A stretch of 64,000 nt of DNA from Couchioplanes azureus (GTDB lineage Bacteria > Actinomycetota > Actinomycetes > Mycobacteriales > Micromonosporaceae): assembly GCF_014648355.1 (NCBI RefSeq), contig NZ_BMQY01000001.1:372001-436000 (forward strand), in the 5' to 3' direction. Below are positions 25,184 through 33,104 of this stretch, one piece after another (position 1 is the stretch's first letter; each line of letters starts with the position of its first letter). Below the pieces are notes generated by a model that made no database searches, was not told where the DNA came from, and was given only the letters and a program-made list of their open reading frames with translations. A program made the position numbers and the translations under genes.

Positions 25184-25623
25184 AGCACGAGGTGTCCGTC
25201 CGGCGGTCGCGCTACCGGCAGTACGGAGCTACCTTCGAACTCATGACTGCCACCGTGCTGGAGCGCGTCGGCCACCACCCCGCGACTGTCGACGACCACG
25301 CGGAGCTGTGCGTCACCGCGCTCGGAACCGAACTGACCGCGTACCTGGCCGGGGCGACCACCGTCGCCGAGTTCCGGTCCTGGTTCGCCGCGCCGACCCG
25401 GCCCGGATACGCGGTGCGCCGGCGCCTCGCCGCGGCCGCCGAGATCGTCAGCGTCTTCGAGTCCGCCAACCACACCGACCTGGCCGCCGCCTGGCTGCGC
25501 GAGGTGGACGCCGAGGGCTATGTCCCGGCGCGGGTGCTGAGGCTGTCCGAGGGCGACGAGACCAGCGTGAAGGCGTTGCTGGAGACCGCCGCGGCGTGGA
25601 CGTTCAACTCGCCGGCGCGGTGA
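25180..25623 (+). CDS. Small Xre/MbcA/ParS-like protein (putative antitoxin-like regulator)
   Basis: A 147-aa protein whose ATG overlaps the SIR2 gene stop (ATGA). The segment TTVAEFRSWFAAPTRPGYAVRRRLAAAAEIVSVF resembles the HTH-plus-helix part of Xre-type antitoxins. The segment LAAAWLREVDAEGYVPARVL with the later VKALLETAAAW resembles the DUF2384 toxin-binding domain pattern (WL, then Pro, then LL). This is a pattern resemblance only. If right, it would be the regulator or neutraliser of the SIR2/caspase module. ATG 25243 is an alternative start. Its last 20 bases overlap the convergent radical SAM gene. Confidence 0.7.
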   Translation: MKHEVSVRRSRYRQYGATFELMTATVLERVGHHPATVDDHAELCVTALGTELTAYLAGATTVAEFRSWFAAPTRPGYAVRRRLAAAAEIVSVFESANHTDLAAAWLREVDAEGYVPARVLRLSEGDETSVKALLETAAAWTFNSPAR

Positions 25624-26830
25624 GCACTGCGCCGGTCGCCGGCTCGTATGCGGCCAGCGTCCCGTTGAGGTAGCGGCTCGCGTGCCCCTCCAGATCGACA
25701 TGGGTGCGGAAGTGCCGCAGCACCGCGCCACGCAGGCCGAGGCGCGGCAGCACGAAGGTCTTCTTGCCGCTCCGCGCCACGTCCTCCACCGCCAGCTCGC
25801 CCCTGGCGCTGATCAACAGGGTCGAGTTGGGCGCCCGGTGCGTGCCGGTGAGCCGGATGTCGATGGGCAGCCCCTCGGCGGCGGTGCGCCGGACCACCTC
25901 GTCGAGCACGTCCTGCGCGGTCGCCGGCGCGAGCAGCGCGGCCCGCCGCGGGTCGGCCGCCTTGCCCACCGGCACGACGATGTGCAGGACCCAGGTCGTC
26001 ACGCCGAGCCCGACGAGCAGGTCGCGCAGTGCGAGCAGACCGGCGACCGAGGTGGTGCGCGCGGTGACCACGGTCTGCACGCTGCACGGGATGCCCGCCC
26101 GCACGGCTTGGCGGATCGCCTCTCGGGCATGACCCGCCGCGCTCGTGCCGAGCGGCACGAACCTGCGGTTCGCCGGGCGCAGGGCGTCGTTGACGGCGGG
26201 GTCGGCGCTGTCCAGCGAGACGCGTACGTGCACCCGGTGGCGGTGCAGCAGGGGCACGATCCGGCCGAGGTCACCGACGCCGGAGGTGTCCAGCACGACC
26301 GCCTTGCCGGTGGCCGCGAGCCGCTCGACCAGCCGCTCGGTGCGGTCGACGCGGGCCAGCGGCTCGCCGCCGGTGACCACGCCGACCATGGCCGGGGTCG
26401 CGCCGGCGACCCGCAGCACCCGCTCCAGCCAGCGGGCGTTCTCCTGCTCGCGGTAGCCGGTCATGAGGTCGTCGGCGTGGCAGTAGGTGCACCGCAGCGG
26501 GCAGTGGGCGGTGGCGAAGCAGTTGACCACCAGCGGCTCGGTGACCGGCGGCAACCCGTCCAGCCGCCCGACCACGGAACGCCCGAAGAACGCGCGGTGC
26601 GGCGTCCGCGGCTCGGTGTCACAGATGCCCAGCTCGGCCAGCGTCCGCACCTCGTCGCCCTCGACCCGGCCGGGCCGGCCGCTCAGCCGCCGGACGACGG
26701 CCTCGTGCGCCGGGTCCAGGGCGAAGAAGTGGTCGCGGTGCGGGACGTAGACGATCGGCCCGCGTACCCGCACTCCGGGTGCCAGGCGTACGACCTCTGC
26801 CGTGCGACGGCGCTCGGACAGGGCGAACAC
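25604..26830 (-). CDS. Radical SAM protein
   Basis: A 408-aa radical SAM enzyme with the 4Fe-4S motif C110-P-L-R-C114-T-Y-C117, the glycine-rich SAM-binding region VVTGGEPLA and a TIM-barrel pattern of strands. No C-terminal SPASM or twitch cysteines are seen. The first 95 residues (VRGPIVYVPHRDHFFALDPAHEAVVRRLSG) look like a small PqqD/RRE-like or wHTH region. GTG 26830 is chosen because the upstream frame is a low-quality Arg/Lys stretch and a GACTAT box ends 6 nt before it. It is divergent from the Rrf2 gene and convergent with the small Xre-like gene. The substrate is unknown, and no precursor peptide is recognised nearby. Confidence 0.85.
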   Translation of the reverse strand: MFALSERRRTAEVVRLAPGVRVRGPIVYVPHRDHFFALDPAHEAVVRRLSGRPGRVEGDEVRTLAELGICDTEPRTPHRAFFGRSVVGRLDGLPPVTEPLVVNCFATAHCPLRCTYCHADDLMTGYREQENARWLERVLRVAGATPAMVGVVTGGEPLARVDRTERLVERLAATGKAVVLDTSGVGDLGRIVPLLHRHRVHVRVSLDSADPAVNDALRPANRRFVPLGTSAAGHAREAIRQAVRAGIPCSVQTVVTARTTSVAGLLALRDLLVGLGVTTWVLHIVVPVGKAADPRRAALLAPATAQDVLDEVVRRTAAEGLPIDIRLTGTHRAPNSTLLISARGELAVEDVARSGKKTFVLPRLGLRGAVLRHFRTHVDLEGHASRYLNGTLAAYEPATGAVLTAPAS

Positions 26831-26970
26831 CGGGTGATAGTCCCACAGTCGGCGGCGGGCGCTGACGCCTTGCCGACACCGTGCGCGTGTTCTGCGGCGC
26901 GCGGCGGCTTTCGTGCGCTTTTTTCGAGTCCCCGTTTCGGGTGACCGCCTTCCCATCATGCGGTCGGGGC

Positions 26971-27014
26971 TTGACGCCCTATTCCGATCTGATCCACTAT
27001 TCCCATCCATCAGA
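26971..27014 (+). promoter_or_regulatory. Promoter and probable Rrf2 operator
   Basis: TTGACG (26971-26976) and CACTAT (26995-27000) with an 18-bp spacer form a candidate promoter. Overlapping it are an inverted repeat TCTGAT-N15-ATCAGA (26988-26993, 27009-27014) and a direct repeat CTATTCC(G/C)AT at 26979 and 26997. The position suits autorepression by the Rrf2 protein. Confidence 0.5.
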
Positions 27015-27060
27015 TAGAGAAAGCAGAGTTTCGCACCGCCGGACCGAGAGGACATCCCCC

Positions 27061-27474
27061 GTGTACGTCTCGGCACGCACCGACTACGCCGTCCGGGCCA
27101 TGCTGGCGATCGCCGCCGACCACCCACACCTGGTCAAGGCCGCCGATTTGGCCGCCGCCCAGGACATCCCGCTCAGCTTCCTCCAGGGCATCCTGCTCGA
27201 CCTGCGCCGCGCCGGCCTGCTGCACAGCCACCGCGGCGTCGACGGCGGATACGCCCTGGCCCGGCCGGCCGAGGAGGTCACCGTGGGCGACGTGGTCCGC
27301 GCCTCCGGCGGCGCCTTGACCACGGTCCGCGGCCTGCCCACCACGACCACGACGTACCGCGGGGTCGCGACCGGCCTGAGGGACGTCTGGCTCGCGGTGG
27401 AAGAGGCCATCGAGGGAGTCGTCGACAACCGCACCCTCGCCGAACTCGCCGTTCCTGCGCTACCCACCATCTAG
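27061..27474 (+). CDS. Rrf2-family transcriptional regulator
   Basis: A 137-aa winged-helix regulator (MYVSARTDYAVRAMLAIA, then recognition region PLSFLQGILLDLRRAGLLHSHRGVDGGYALA). The three cysteines that bind an Fe-S cluster in IscR/NsrR are absent, so it probably senses something else, as the cysteine-metabolism regulator CymR does. It is immediately followed (8 bases) by a sulfonate-type ABC transporter operon, suggesting control by sulfur supply. GTG 27061 is the start; an operator-like repeat lies over the promoter. Confidence 0.9.
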   Translation: MYVSARTDYAVRAMLAIAADHPHLVKAADLAAAQDIPLSFLQGILLDLRRAGLLHSHRGVDGGYALARPAEEVTVGDVVRASGGALTTVRGLPTTTTTYRGVATGLRDVWLAVEEAIEGVVDNRTLAELAVPALPTI

Positions 27475-27482
27475 GAGTGAGC

Positions 27483-28535
27483 ATGAGCTCCCGTACCCTC
27501 CGTGCGCTGGCCCTGGCGGCCGCCGCCCTGGTCTCGGCCACCACCCTCACCGCCTGCGGCGACGACGCCGCGGGCGCCGGTGGCGAGGCCACCAGCCTGC
27601 GGCTGGGCTACTTCCCGAACATCACCCACGCGCCCGCGCTGATCGGCGTCAAGAACGGCCTCTACCAGCAGGCGCTGGGCAGCACCACGTTCGAGGCGAA
27701 GACCTTCAACGCCGGCCCGGCCGCCATCGAGGCGCTGTTCTCCGGGGCGGTCGACGCCACGTACATCGGGCCGAACCCGGCCATCAACGGCTGGGCCACC
27801 TCCAAGGGCACCGCGCTGAAGATCATCGCGGGCAGCACCTCCGGCGGCGCCGGCCTGGTCGTCAAGGAGGGCATCAACTCCCCCGCCGATCTCAAGGGCA
27901 AGAAGATCGCCACGCCGCAGCTGGGCAACACCCAGGACGTCGCCCTGCGCGCCTGGCTGAAGCAGAACGGCCTCACCGCCGACCAGCAGGGCGGCGGTGA
28001 CGTGTCGGTGCTGCCGCAGGACAACGCGACCGCCGTGCAGGCGTTCGCCCAGGGCGCCATCGACGGCGCCTGGGTGCCCGAGCCCAACCTGAGCCGCATG
28101 GTGCTCGAGTCCAAGGGCAAGATCCTGGTCAACGAGAAGGACCTGTGGCCGGGCGGGCAGTTCGTCACCACCCACCTGATCGTCAAGCAGGAGTTCCTCA
28201 AGGAACACCCGGACACGGTCAAGAAGCTGCTGCAGGGTCACATCGCCGCGGAGAAGTACATCGCCGGCGACAAGGCCGCAGCCCAGAAGGCCGTCAACGA
28301 GCAGCTCGCCGCGCTGTCCGGCAAGCCGCTCAAGGACGAGATCCTCTCCGCCGCCTTCCAGAACCTGACCTTCACCAACGACCCGATCGCGTCCTCGCTC
28401 TACACCAGCGCCAAGCACGCGGAGGACGTCGGTCTGCTCAAGCCCGTCGACCTCAAGGGGATCTACGACCTCGGCCCGCTCAACGAGCTGCTCAAGGCCG
28501 ACGGTCAGCCCGCGGTCAGCGACGCGGCCGCCTGA
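27483..28535 (+). CDS. Sulfonate/taurine/nitrate-type ABC transporter, substrate-binding lipoprotein
   Basis: A 350-aa lipoprotein with a lipobox LTAC at Cys25 and then an NMT1/SsuA-like binding fold (LRLGYFPNITHAPALIGVKNGLY, AGPAAIEALFSGAVDATYIGPNPAING). ATG 27483 has AGGAG 5 nt upstream; an upstream GTG at 27477 overlaps this site. Genes for the ATPase and permease follow. The ligand is probably an organosulfur compound, given the family and the Rrf2 neighbour; nitrate/taurine-type ligands cannot be excluded. Confidence 0.92.
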   Translation: MSSRTLRALALAAAALVSATTLTACGDDAAGAGGEATSLRLGYFPNITHAPALIGVKNGLYQQALGSTTFEAKTFNAGPAAIEALFSGAVDATYIGPNPAINGWATSKGTALKIIAGSTSGGAGLVVKEGINSPADLKGKKIATPQLGNTQDVALRAWLKQNGLTADQQGGGDVSVLPQDNATAVQAFAQGAIDGAWVPEPNLSRMVLESKGKILVNEKDLWPGGQFVTTHLIVKQEFLKEHPDTVKKLLQGHIAAEKYIAGDKAAAQKAVNEQLAALSGKPLKDEILSAAFQNLTFTNDPIASSLYTSAKHAEDVGLLKPVDLKGIYDLGPLNELLKADGQPAVSDAAA

Positions 28536-28559
28536 CCACCACTCACCCGCGGAGAAATC

Positions 28560-29333
28560 ATGAGCATCGCGGAAGCAACAGATCTCCGAACCGAGGTCGT
28601 GCGCCTCGACCACGTCTCCAAGCGGTACGGCTCCGGCGGCAGCGCCCTGCTGGCCCTGGACAAGGTCTCGCTGACCGTACGCAAGGGCGAGTTCGTGTGC
28701 CTGCTGGGCGCGTCCGGCTGCGGCAAGAGCACGCTGCTCTCCCTCGTCGCGGGCCTCGACCGGATCAGCGGCGGCACCCTGGACACCGGCGGGCGGCACG
28801 TCTCCCTGATGTTCCAGGAGGCGGCCCTGTTCCCCTGGCTGTCGGTCACCGGCAACGTGGAGCTGCCCATGCGGCTGCGCGGCATCGGCAAGGCCGAACG
28901 CCGGCGGCGCGCCGCGCAGCTGCTGGACATCGTGCGGCTGAAGGGCTTCGGCGACAAGCGGCCGCACGAGCTCTCCGGCGGCATGCGCCAGCGCGTCGCC
29001 CTGGCCCGCGCCCTCGCCCAGGACGCGGACATCCTGCTGATGGACGAGCCGTTCGGCGCCCTCGACGCGATGACCCGCGACATCCTGCACGACGAGCTCG
29101 AGCGGATCTGGCGCGAGCAGCAGCTCACGGTCCTGTTCGTCACGCACAACGTCCGCGAGGCGGTGCGCCTGGGCGACCGGGTGATCCTGCTGAGCAGCCG
29201 CCCCGGCCGGGTCATCGAGGACTTCCCGGTGACCCACGAGCGGCCCCGGCGCATCGACTCCCCCGAGGTGGCCGGCCAGGCCGCCGAGATCACCGACCGG
29301 CTCCGCGCGGAGGTGGCCCGCCATGCAGGCTGA
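28560..29333 (+). CDS. ABC transporter ATPase (SsuB/TauB-like)
   Basis: A 257-aa nucleotide-binding subunit with Walker A GASGCGKST (50-58), signature LSGGMRQRVALARALA, Walker B DILLMDEPFGALD and switch His in VLFVTHNVREA. It energises import with the flanking binding protein and permease. It overlaps the permease gene by 11 bases. Confidence 0.95.
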   Translation: MSIAEATDLRTEVVRLDHVSKRYGSGGSALLALDKVSLTVRKGEFVCLLGASGCGKSTLLSLVAGLDRISGGTLDTGGRHVSLMFQEAALFPWLSVTGNVELPMRLRGIGKAERRRRAAQLLDIVRLKGFGDKRPHELSGGMRQRVALARALAQDADILLMDEPFGALDAMTRDILHDELERIWREQQLTVLFVTHNVREAVRLGDRVILLSSRPGRVIEDFPVTHERPRRIDSPEVAGQAAEITDRLRAEVARHAG

Positions 29334-30204
29334 GATCCCCACGGCGCGGCGGGACTCCGACGCGGCCGACCGGGTCACCGGGCTGGACGCCCTCGAGCTG
29401 GGCGGCACGAGCGAACGGCCCGCCCTCGGCATCCGGATCTGGCGCAGCGCCTGGCCCAAGCTGCTGGCGATCGCCATCGTGCTCGCCGCCTGGCAGCTCG
29501 TGGTCTGGGCGGAGTGGAAGCCGATCTACGTGCTGCCCGGCCCGCTCACGGTCTTCACGGACCTGGCCGACGTGGTCACCACCGCGGCGTTCTGGGACGG
29601 CGTACGCCTGACCATGATCCGGGCGCTGACCGGCTTCGCCCTGGCCGTGGCCATCGGCACGGTCGTCGGCGCGGCGGTCTCCCGGTTCGCCCCGTTGCGC
29701 GCGGCGATCGGCTCGCTCATCACGGGCCTGCAGACCATGCCGTCGATCATGTGGTTCCCGCTGGCCATCCTGCTCTTCCAGATCAGCGAGAGCGCCATCA
29801 TGTTCGTCGTCGTGATCGGTGCCGCCCCGTCGGTGGCCAACGGACTCATCAGCGGCATCGACTACGTACCGCGCACCTGGCTGCGGGTGGGGCAGGTGCT
29901 GGGCATGAAAGGCTTCGCCAAGTACCGCCACCTGATCCTGCCGGCGTCGCTGCCGTCGTTCATCTCCGGGCTGAAACAGGGCTGGGCGTTCTCCTGGCGC
30001 AGCCTGATGGCGGGCGAGCTGCTCGTCATCGTGCCGGGCGCGCTGTCGATCGGCGTACGGATGCAGCAGGCCCGGGATCTCAACGAGTCGAGCCTGGTGA
30101 TCTGCTTCATCATCGTCGTGCTGGTGATCGGCATCCTGATCGACGTGCTCTTCAACGCCGCGGACAACGCCCTGCGCAAGCGGTGGGGCCTGACCGGCTC
30201 CTGA
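29323..30204 (+). CDS. ABC transporter permease (SsuC/TauC-like)
   Basis: A 293-aa inner membrane subunit with about six helices and the BPD_transp_1 EAA-type loop (VGQVLGMKGFAKYRHLILPASLPSFISGLKQGWAFSWRSLMAGEL). The N-terminal 45 residues are soluble. It is the last gene of the operon and ends 8 bases from the stop of the convergent membrane protein gene. Confidence 0.93.
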   Translation: MQAEIPTARRDSDAADRVTGLDALELGGTSERPALGIRIWRSAWPKLLAIAIVLAAWQLVVWAEWKPIYVLPGPLTVFTDLADVVTTAAFWDGVRLTMIRALTGFALAVAIGTVVGAAVSRFAPLRAAIGSLITGLQTMPSIMWFPLAILLFQISESAIMFVVVIGAAPSVANGLISGIDYVPRTWLRVGQVLGMKGFAKYRHLILPASLPSFISGLKQGWAFSWRSLMAGELLVIVPGALSIGVRMQQARDLNESSLVICFIIVVLVIGILIDVLFNAADNALRKRWGLTGS

Positions 30205-30211
30205 TCGGCGC

Positions 30212-31093
30212 TCAGAGCGGGCGCACGGACTTCAGGACGTCGTCGATCACGTAGTCGAACTGCTGGTGCGTGCCGGGAATCGACACGTACAGCACGGCCG
30301 CCGTCGGTTTGCCCACATCGATGATCGCCACCGCCGAGCGCTCGTTCGTCACGGTGAGTCCCGGCTGCTGGAAGTGCAGCCGGAACTCGCTGAGCCACGC
30401 CGGCCGCCCGCCCAGCGTGGTCATCTCGTCCCGCAGCTGCTCCAACCGGTTGGGCTGCGGGTAGTACTCCGCACGCACATCGGCGGCCACCTGCCGGCCG
30501 ACGCACTCCAGGTTGAGGGTCACGGCGTCGTTGTCCGCCGCCGGCACCGCCGCCGACAGGATCGAGGCATGGTACGTACCGAGGCTGTACTGCTCGGTGA
30601 TGAAATGCTGACCGACCTTGTACGGCACCTGCAGCGTGCCCGCCCGCCAGGTGGTGTTCCACGGCTGCCACGGGGCGCCGTATCTGCGGTAGGAGATGCC
30701 CGCCTCGGAGTCGGTGGTCCGCTCGCCGGTCGGGGGCGGCGCCTGGGCCGGCGGGGCGGTCGGGCCCTGGCTCGGCGGCACGGTGGGCGCGGGACACATC
30801 TGGGCGAGCGGCGGGCGGACCTCGGAGGGGGCGGCGGCCTTGCTGCCGAACGGATCGCCCTCCGAGGTCAGTCCGACGACGAGGATGACGGTCAGACCGA
30901 TCGCCAGGATCGCGCCGGCGATCCCCGCGAAAACCATCATCTGGCGCTTGTGGCGCTGCGGGCCGTCGTCCTTGCGCGGCGGTTCCTCCGGTGGCGGGAG
31001 CAGCGGGGCCGTGCCCGGAACGATGACCATGCCGGAGGCCCACGGACCACCCTGCCGCGACCAGGCGGTGGAAGTCTGCGTGCCCTCGGACAT
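30212..31093 (-). CDS. Hypothetical single-pass membrane protein
   Basis: A 293-aa protein: a cytosolic Pro-rich N-terminus, one transmembrane helix (MMVFAGIAGAILAIGLTVILVVGL), a Pro/Ala-rich extracellular linker (PTVPPSQGPTAPPAQAPPPTG) and a folded outer domain of about 170 residues (ISYRRYGAPWQPWNTTWRAG, LNLECVGRQVAADVRAEYYPQ) that resembles uncharacterised actinobacterial envelope proteins. ATG 31093 has TGGAG just upstream. The function is unknown. Confidence 0.8.
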   Translation of the reverse strand: MSEGTQTSTAWSRQGGPWASGMVIVPGTAPLLPPPEEPPRKDDGPQRHKRQMMVFAGIAGAILAIGLTVILVVGLTSEGDPFGSKAAAPSEVRPPLAQMCPAPTVPPSQGPTAPPAQAPPPTGERTTDSEAGISYRRYGAPWQPWNTTWRAGTLQVPYKVGQHFITEQYSLGTYHASILSAAVPAADNDAVTLNLECVGRQVAADVRAEYYPQPNRLEQLRDEMTTLGGRPAWLSEFRLHFQQPGLTVTNERSAVAIIDVGKPTAAVLYVSIPGTHQQFDYVIDDVLKSVRPL

Positions 31094-31167
31094 CACTCCA
31101 GTGAACACCACCTCGGGTGTCGACGGGGTCCCGTGGGCCCGACGACCGCAGGCGCCGCGCGACCCGA

Positions 31168-31265
31168 CGGCCGCGGGGCGTCATGGGTCTACGGCCGCGG
31201 GGCATCGTGGGCCCACGGCCGCGGGGCGTCGTGGCCTCGATGGCCGCGGGGCATCGTGGGCTCGA
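31168..31265. repeat. 24-bp tandem repeat, 4 copies
   Basis: Units start GCCGCGGGGC at 31170, 31194, 31218 and 31243 (spacings 24, 24, 25), with small differences in the second half. The array lies between two minus-strand membrane protein genes. Confidence 0.85.
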
Positions 31266-31273
31266 CAACGATG

Positions 31274-31465
31274 TCAGCCGGTGGAGACCGCGTCCACGAC
31301 CATCGCCGGGGGCGGCGGGGTGGTCTCGACTATCGCCGGGGTGGCGCCGCCGTAGTCCAGCGGTCCGTACCAGGGTGCGAAGGCGACGACGAGCACCAGC
31401 GCCACGCCGAGGACCGCGAGCGCGAACACCAGTGCCAGTTCGCGGCGTGCGGACACGGTGTGCAT
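31274..31465 (-). CDS. Small membrane protein, 63 aa
   Basis: One transmembrane helix (LALVFALAVLGVALVLVVAFAPW) after a short basic N-terminus, then a Pro/Thr-rich outer tail (ATPAIVETTPPPPAMVVDAVSTG). ATG 31465. This topology is common among small actinobacterial envelope proteins. It may pair with the neighbouring single-pass protein on the same strand. The function is unknown. Confidence 0.65.
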   Translation of the reverse strand: MHTVSARRELALVFALAVLGVALVLVVAFAPWYGPLDYGGATPAIVETTPPPPAMVVDAVSTG

Positions 31466-31579
31466 GCGGGGCCTCCCAGGCGGCGCCTTCCTCGGCGCGA
31501 TTCAGCGCGGTCACCCATAAGACGTTCCGGACCCCGTGATCGGTTGCCCTCCTCCCAGGAAGAATTCATCGAACGCCGG

Positions 31580-31585
31580 TACCGT
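31580..31585 (+). promoter_or_regulatory. -10 box of a leaderless promoter
   Basis: TACCGT ends 6 nt before ATG 31592 of the acyltransferase gene. The same hexamer occurs before the DUF2342 gene. Confidence 0.5.
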
Positions 31586-31591
31586 GACCGA

Positions 31592-32323
31592 ATGGAAATC
31601 GTGTATCCCCCGGTCGTCGGTCTCGCCAAGACGATGTTCCGAGTGCTGGACCTGAAGATCCAGGTCGACGGCGCGCACCACATCCCCTCGGCCGGCGGGG
31701 CGGTGCTGGCAAGCAACCACGTCAGCTACCTGGATTTCATCTTCTGCGGCCTCGGCGCCCAGCCCGCGAAACGCCTCGTCCGCTTCATGGCGAAGAAGTC
31801 GGTCTTCGACCACAAGGTGAGCGGGCCGCTGATGCGTGGAATGCGGCATATTCCGGTCGACCGCAAGGCCGGGAATGCGGCATTCCACGAGGCCGAAACG
31901 GCGCTGAAGAACGGCGAGGTGGTCGGCGTCTTCCCGGAGGCGACGATCAGCGAGTCCTTCACGGTGAAGGCCCTGAAGTCGGGGGCGGCCCGGCTGGCCC
32001 GCGCGGCGGCGGTCCCGCTGATCCCGATGGCGGTGTGGGGACCGCACCGGCTCTGGACCAAGGGCCGCAAGAAGGAGCTGACCCGGCGCCACATCCCGGT
32101 CATCATCAAGATCGGCGACCCGATCCCGGACCGTGAGGACAGCACCACGGAGTCCACGACGACGGAGCTGCACGAGCGGCTGACCGTGTTGCTGGACGAG
32201 GCGCAGCAGGCGTACCCGGAGCAGCCGAGCGGGCCGGACGACCGCTGGTGGCTACCGGCCCACATGGGCGGCACGGCGCCGCGGCCGGAGGAGATCGGCG
32301 ACCCGCCACGCCGGGCGGCGTGA
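31592..32323 (+). CDS. 1-acyl-sn-glycerol-3-phosphate acyltransferase (PlsC family)
   Basis: A 243-aa acyltransferase with the catalytic H(x4)D motif in NHVSYLD (His43, Asp48), the substrate-binding FPEATIS motif and the proline-rich LIPMAVWG block. It transfers an acyl chain to lysophosphatidate or a related lipid at the inner membrane face. The polar C-terminal 40 residues are less conserved. ATG 31592 is chosen on the leaderless -10 pattern. No lipid genes are adjacent. Confidence 0.92.
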   Translation: MEIVYPPVVGLAKTMFRVLDLKIQVDGAHHIPSAGGAVLASNHVSYLDFIFCGLGAQPAKRLVRFMAKKSVFDHKVSGPLMRGMRHIPVDRKAGNAAFHEAETALKNGEVVGVFPEATISESFTVKALKSGAARLARAAAVPLIPMAVWGPHRLWTKGRKKELTRRHIPVIIKIGDPIPDREDSTTESTTTELHERLTVLLDEAQQAYPEQPSGPDDRWWLPAHMGGTAPRPEEIGDPPRRAA

Positions 32324-32516
32324 CGGCGCCCGGCGTCGGCCCAGGGCGGTCGCCGCGAGGGCGGCCATCAGGCACGACGCCGCTCGAACGCGGCGCCCGC
32401 CAGACGGGGCGCTCGCTCAGACTCTCGAGAGCAGTATCCCGTCAGCGCGGCGCGCGGTCGTGGGCGGCTCGGCGCTCGGCCAGGCACGGCGCGGCGCTCG
32501 GCCGTGCGCGGCGTCG

Positions 32517-32630
32517 CGCTCGCTTTGTGAGCGGTGCGGCGCTCGCTTTGTGAGCGGTGCGGCGCTCGCTATGCGAGCGGTGCGGCGCCCGCTTTGAGGG
32601 GCGGCGCGGCGTTCGCTTTGGGGGCGGTGC
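32517..32630. repeat. 23-bp tandem repeat, 5 copies, each an imperfect hairpin
   Basis: Units start at 32517, 32540, 32563, 32586 and 32610 (23, 23, 23, 24 bp). Each contains CGCTCGC-TTT-GTGAGCG or a compensating variant such as GCTCGCTATGCGAGC, so the stems are partly preserved while the sequence changes. The array is between the acyltransferase and cold-shock genes, which are convergent, so it might act in transcription termination. Confidence 0.85.
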
Positions 32631-32646
32631 TTGTTCGGATGCAGGT

Positions 32647-32678
32647 AGGCGCCGGCCGCCCGCGGGGGGCCGGCGCCT
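32647..32678 (-). terminator. Terminator of the cold-shock gene
   Basis: 11-bp perfect arms (32647-32657 with 32668-32678) around a GC-rich loop, 21 bases after the cold-shock gene stop. Confidence 0.75.
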
Positions 32679-32698
32679 AGCTCAGCGTGAGGCTGTGA

Positions 32699-32902
32699 TC
32701 AGAGCGGACGGATGTTGGCCGCCTGCGGGCCCTTCTGGCCCTGGGTGACCTCGAACTCCACCCGCTGGTTCTCGTCCAGGCTCCGGTAACCCGAGGTCTG
32801 GATCGCGGAGAAGTGGGCGAAGACGTCGGCGCCGCCGTCGTCCGGGGTGATGAACCCGAAGCCCTTGTCCGCGTTGAACCACTTCACAACGCCGGTAACC
32901 AT
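32699..32902 (-). CDS. Cold-shock protein (CspA family)
   Basis: A 67-aa single cold-shock domain with RNP1 KGFGFIT and RNP2 VFAHF. It is an RNA chaperone that melts mRNA structure. ATG 32902 has a GAGGAG Shine-Dalgarno. A TAGGCT box at 33099-33104 would give a 5' leader of about 190 nt, typical of thermoregulated csp mRNAs. The name cspA is not assigned because paralogues are likely. Confidence 0.96.
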   Translation of the reverse strand: MVTGVVKWFNADKGFGFITPDDGGADVFAHFSAIQTSGYRSLDENQRVEFEVTQGQKGPQAANIRPL

Positions 32903-33104
32903 GCTCGTCTCCTCGACGGTCGATCGCTCCTGGCCATTATGGACGGGAGCGAGGTGGTAAGACCCGTTTTTTGCGGGACTCGTGTCGCCGTACTGATCGC
33001 CCGTACCGGAGAAACCCGGGTTACGACAAAGAGCGCCTGGGGCAGACTTCCCCACAGGCGCTCCTGAGTACTTGGGAACCAAACTGACAACGCCAAGGAG
33101 CCTA

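Noticed and set aside
21486..25623. Insertion sequence or prophage carrying the conflict operon
   Set aside because: No transposase, integrase, terminal inverted repeats or tRNA attachment site was found at its edges.
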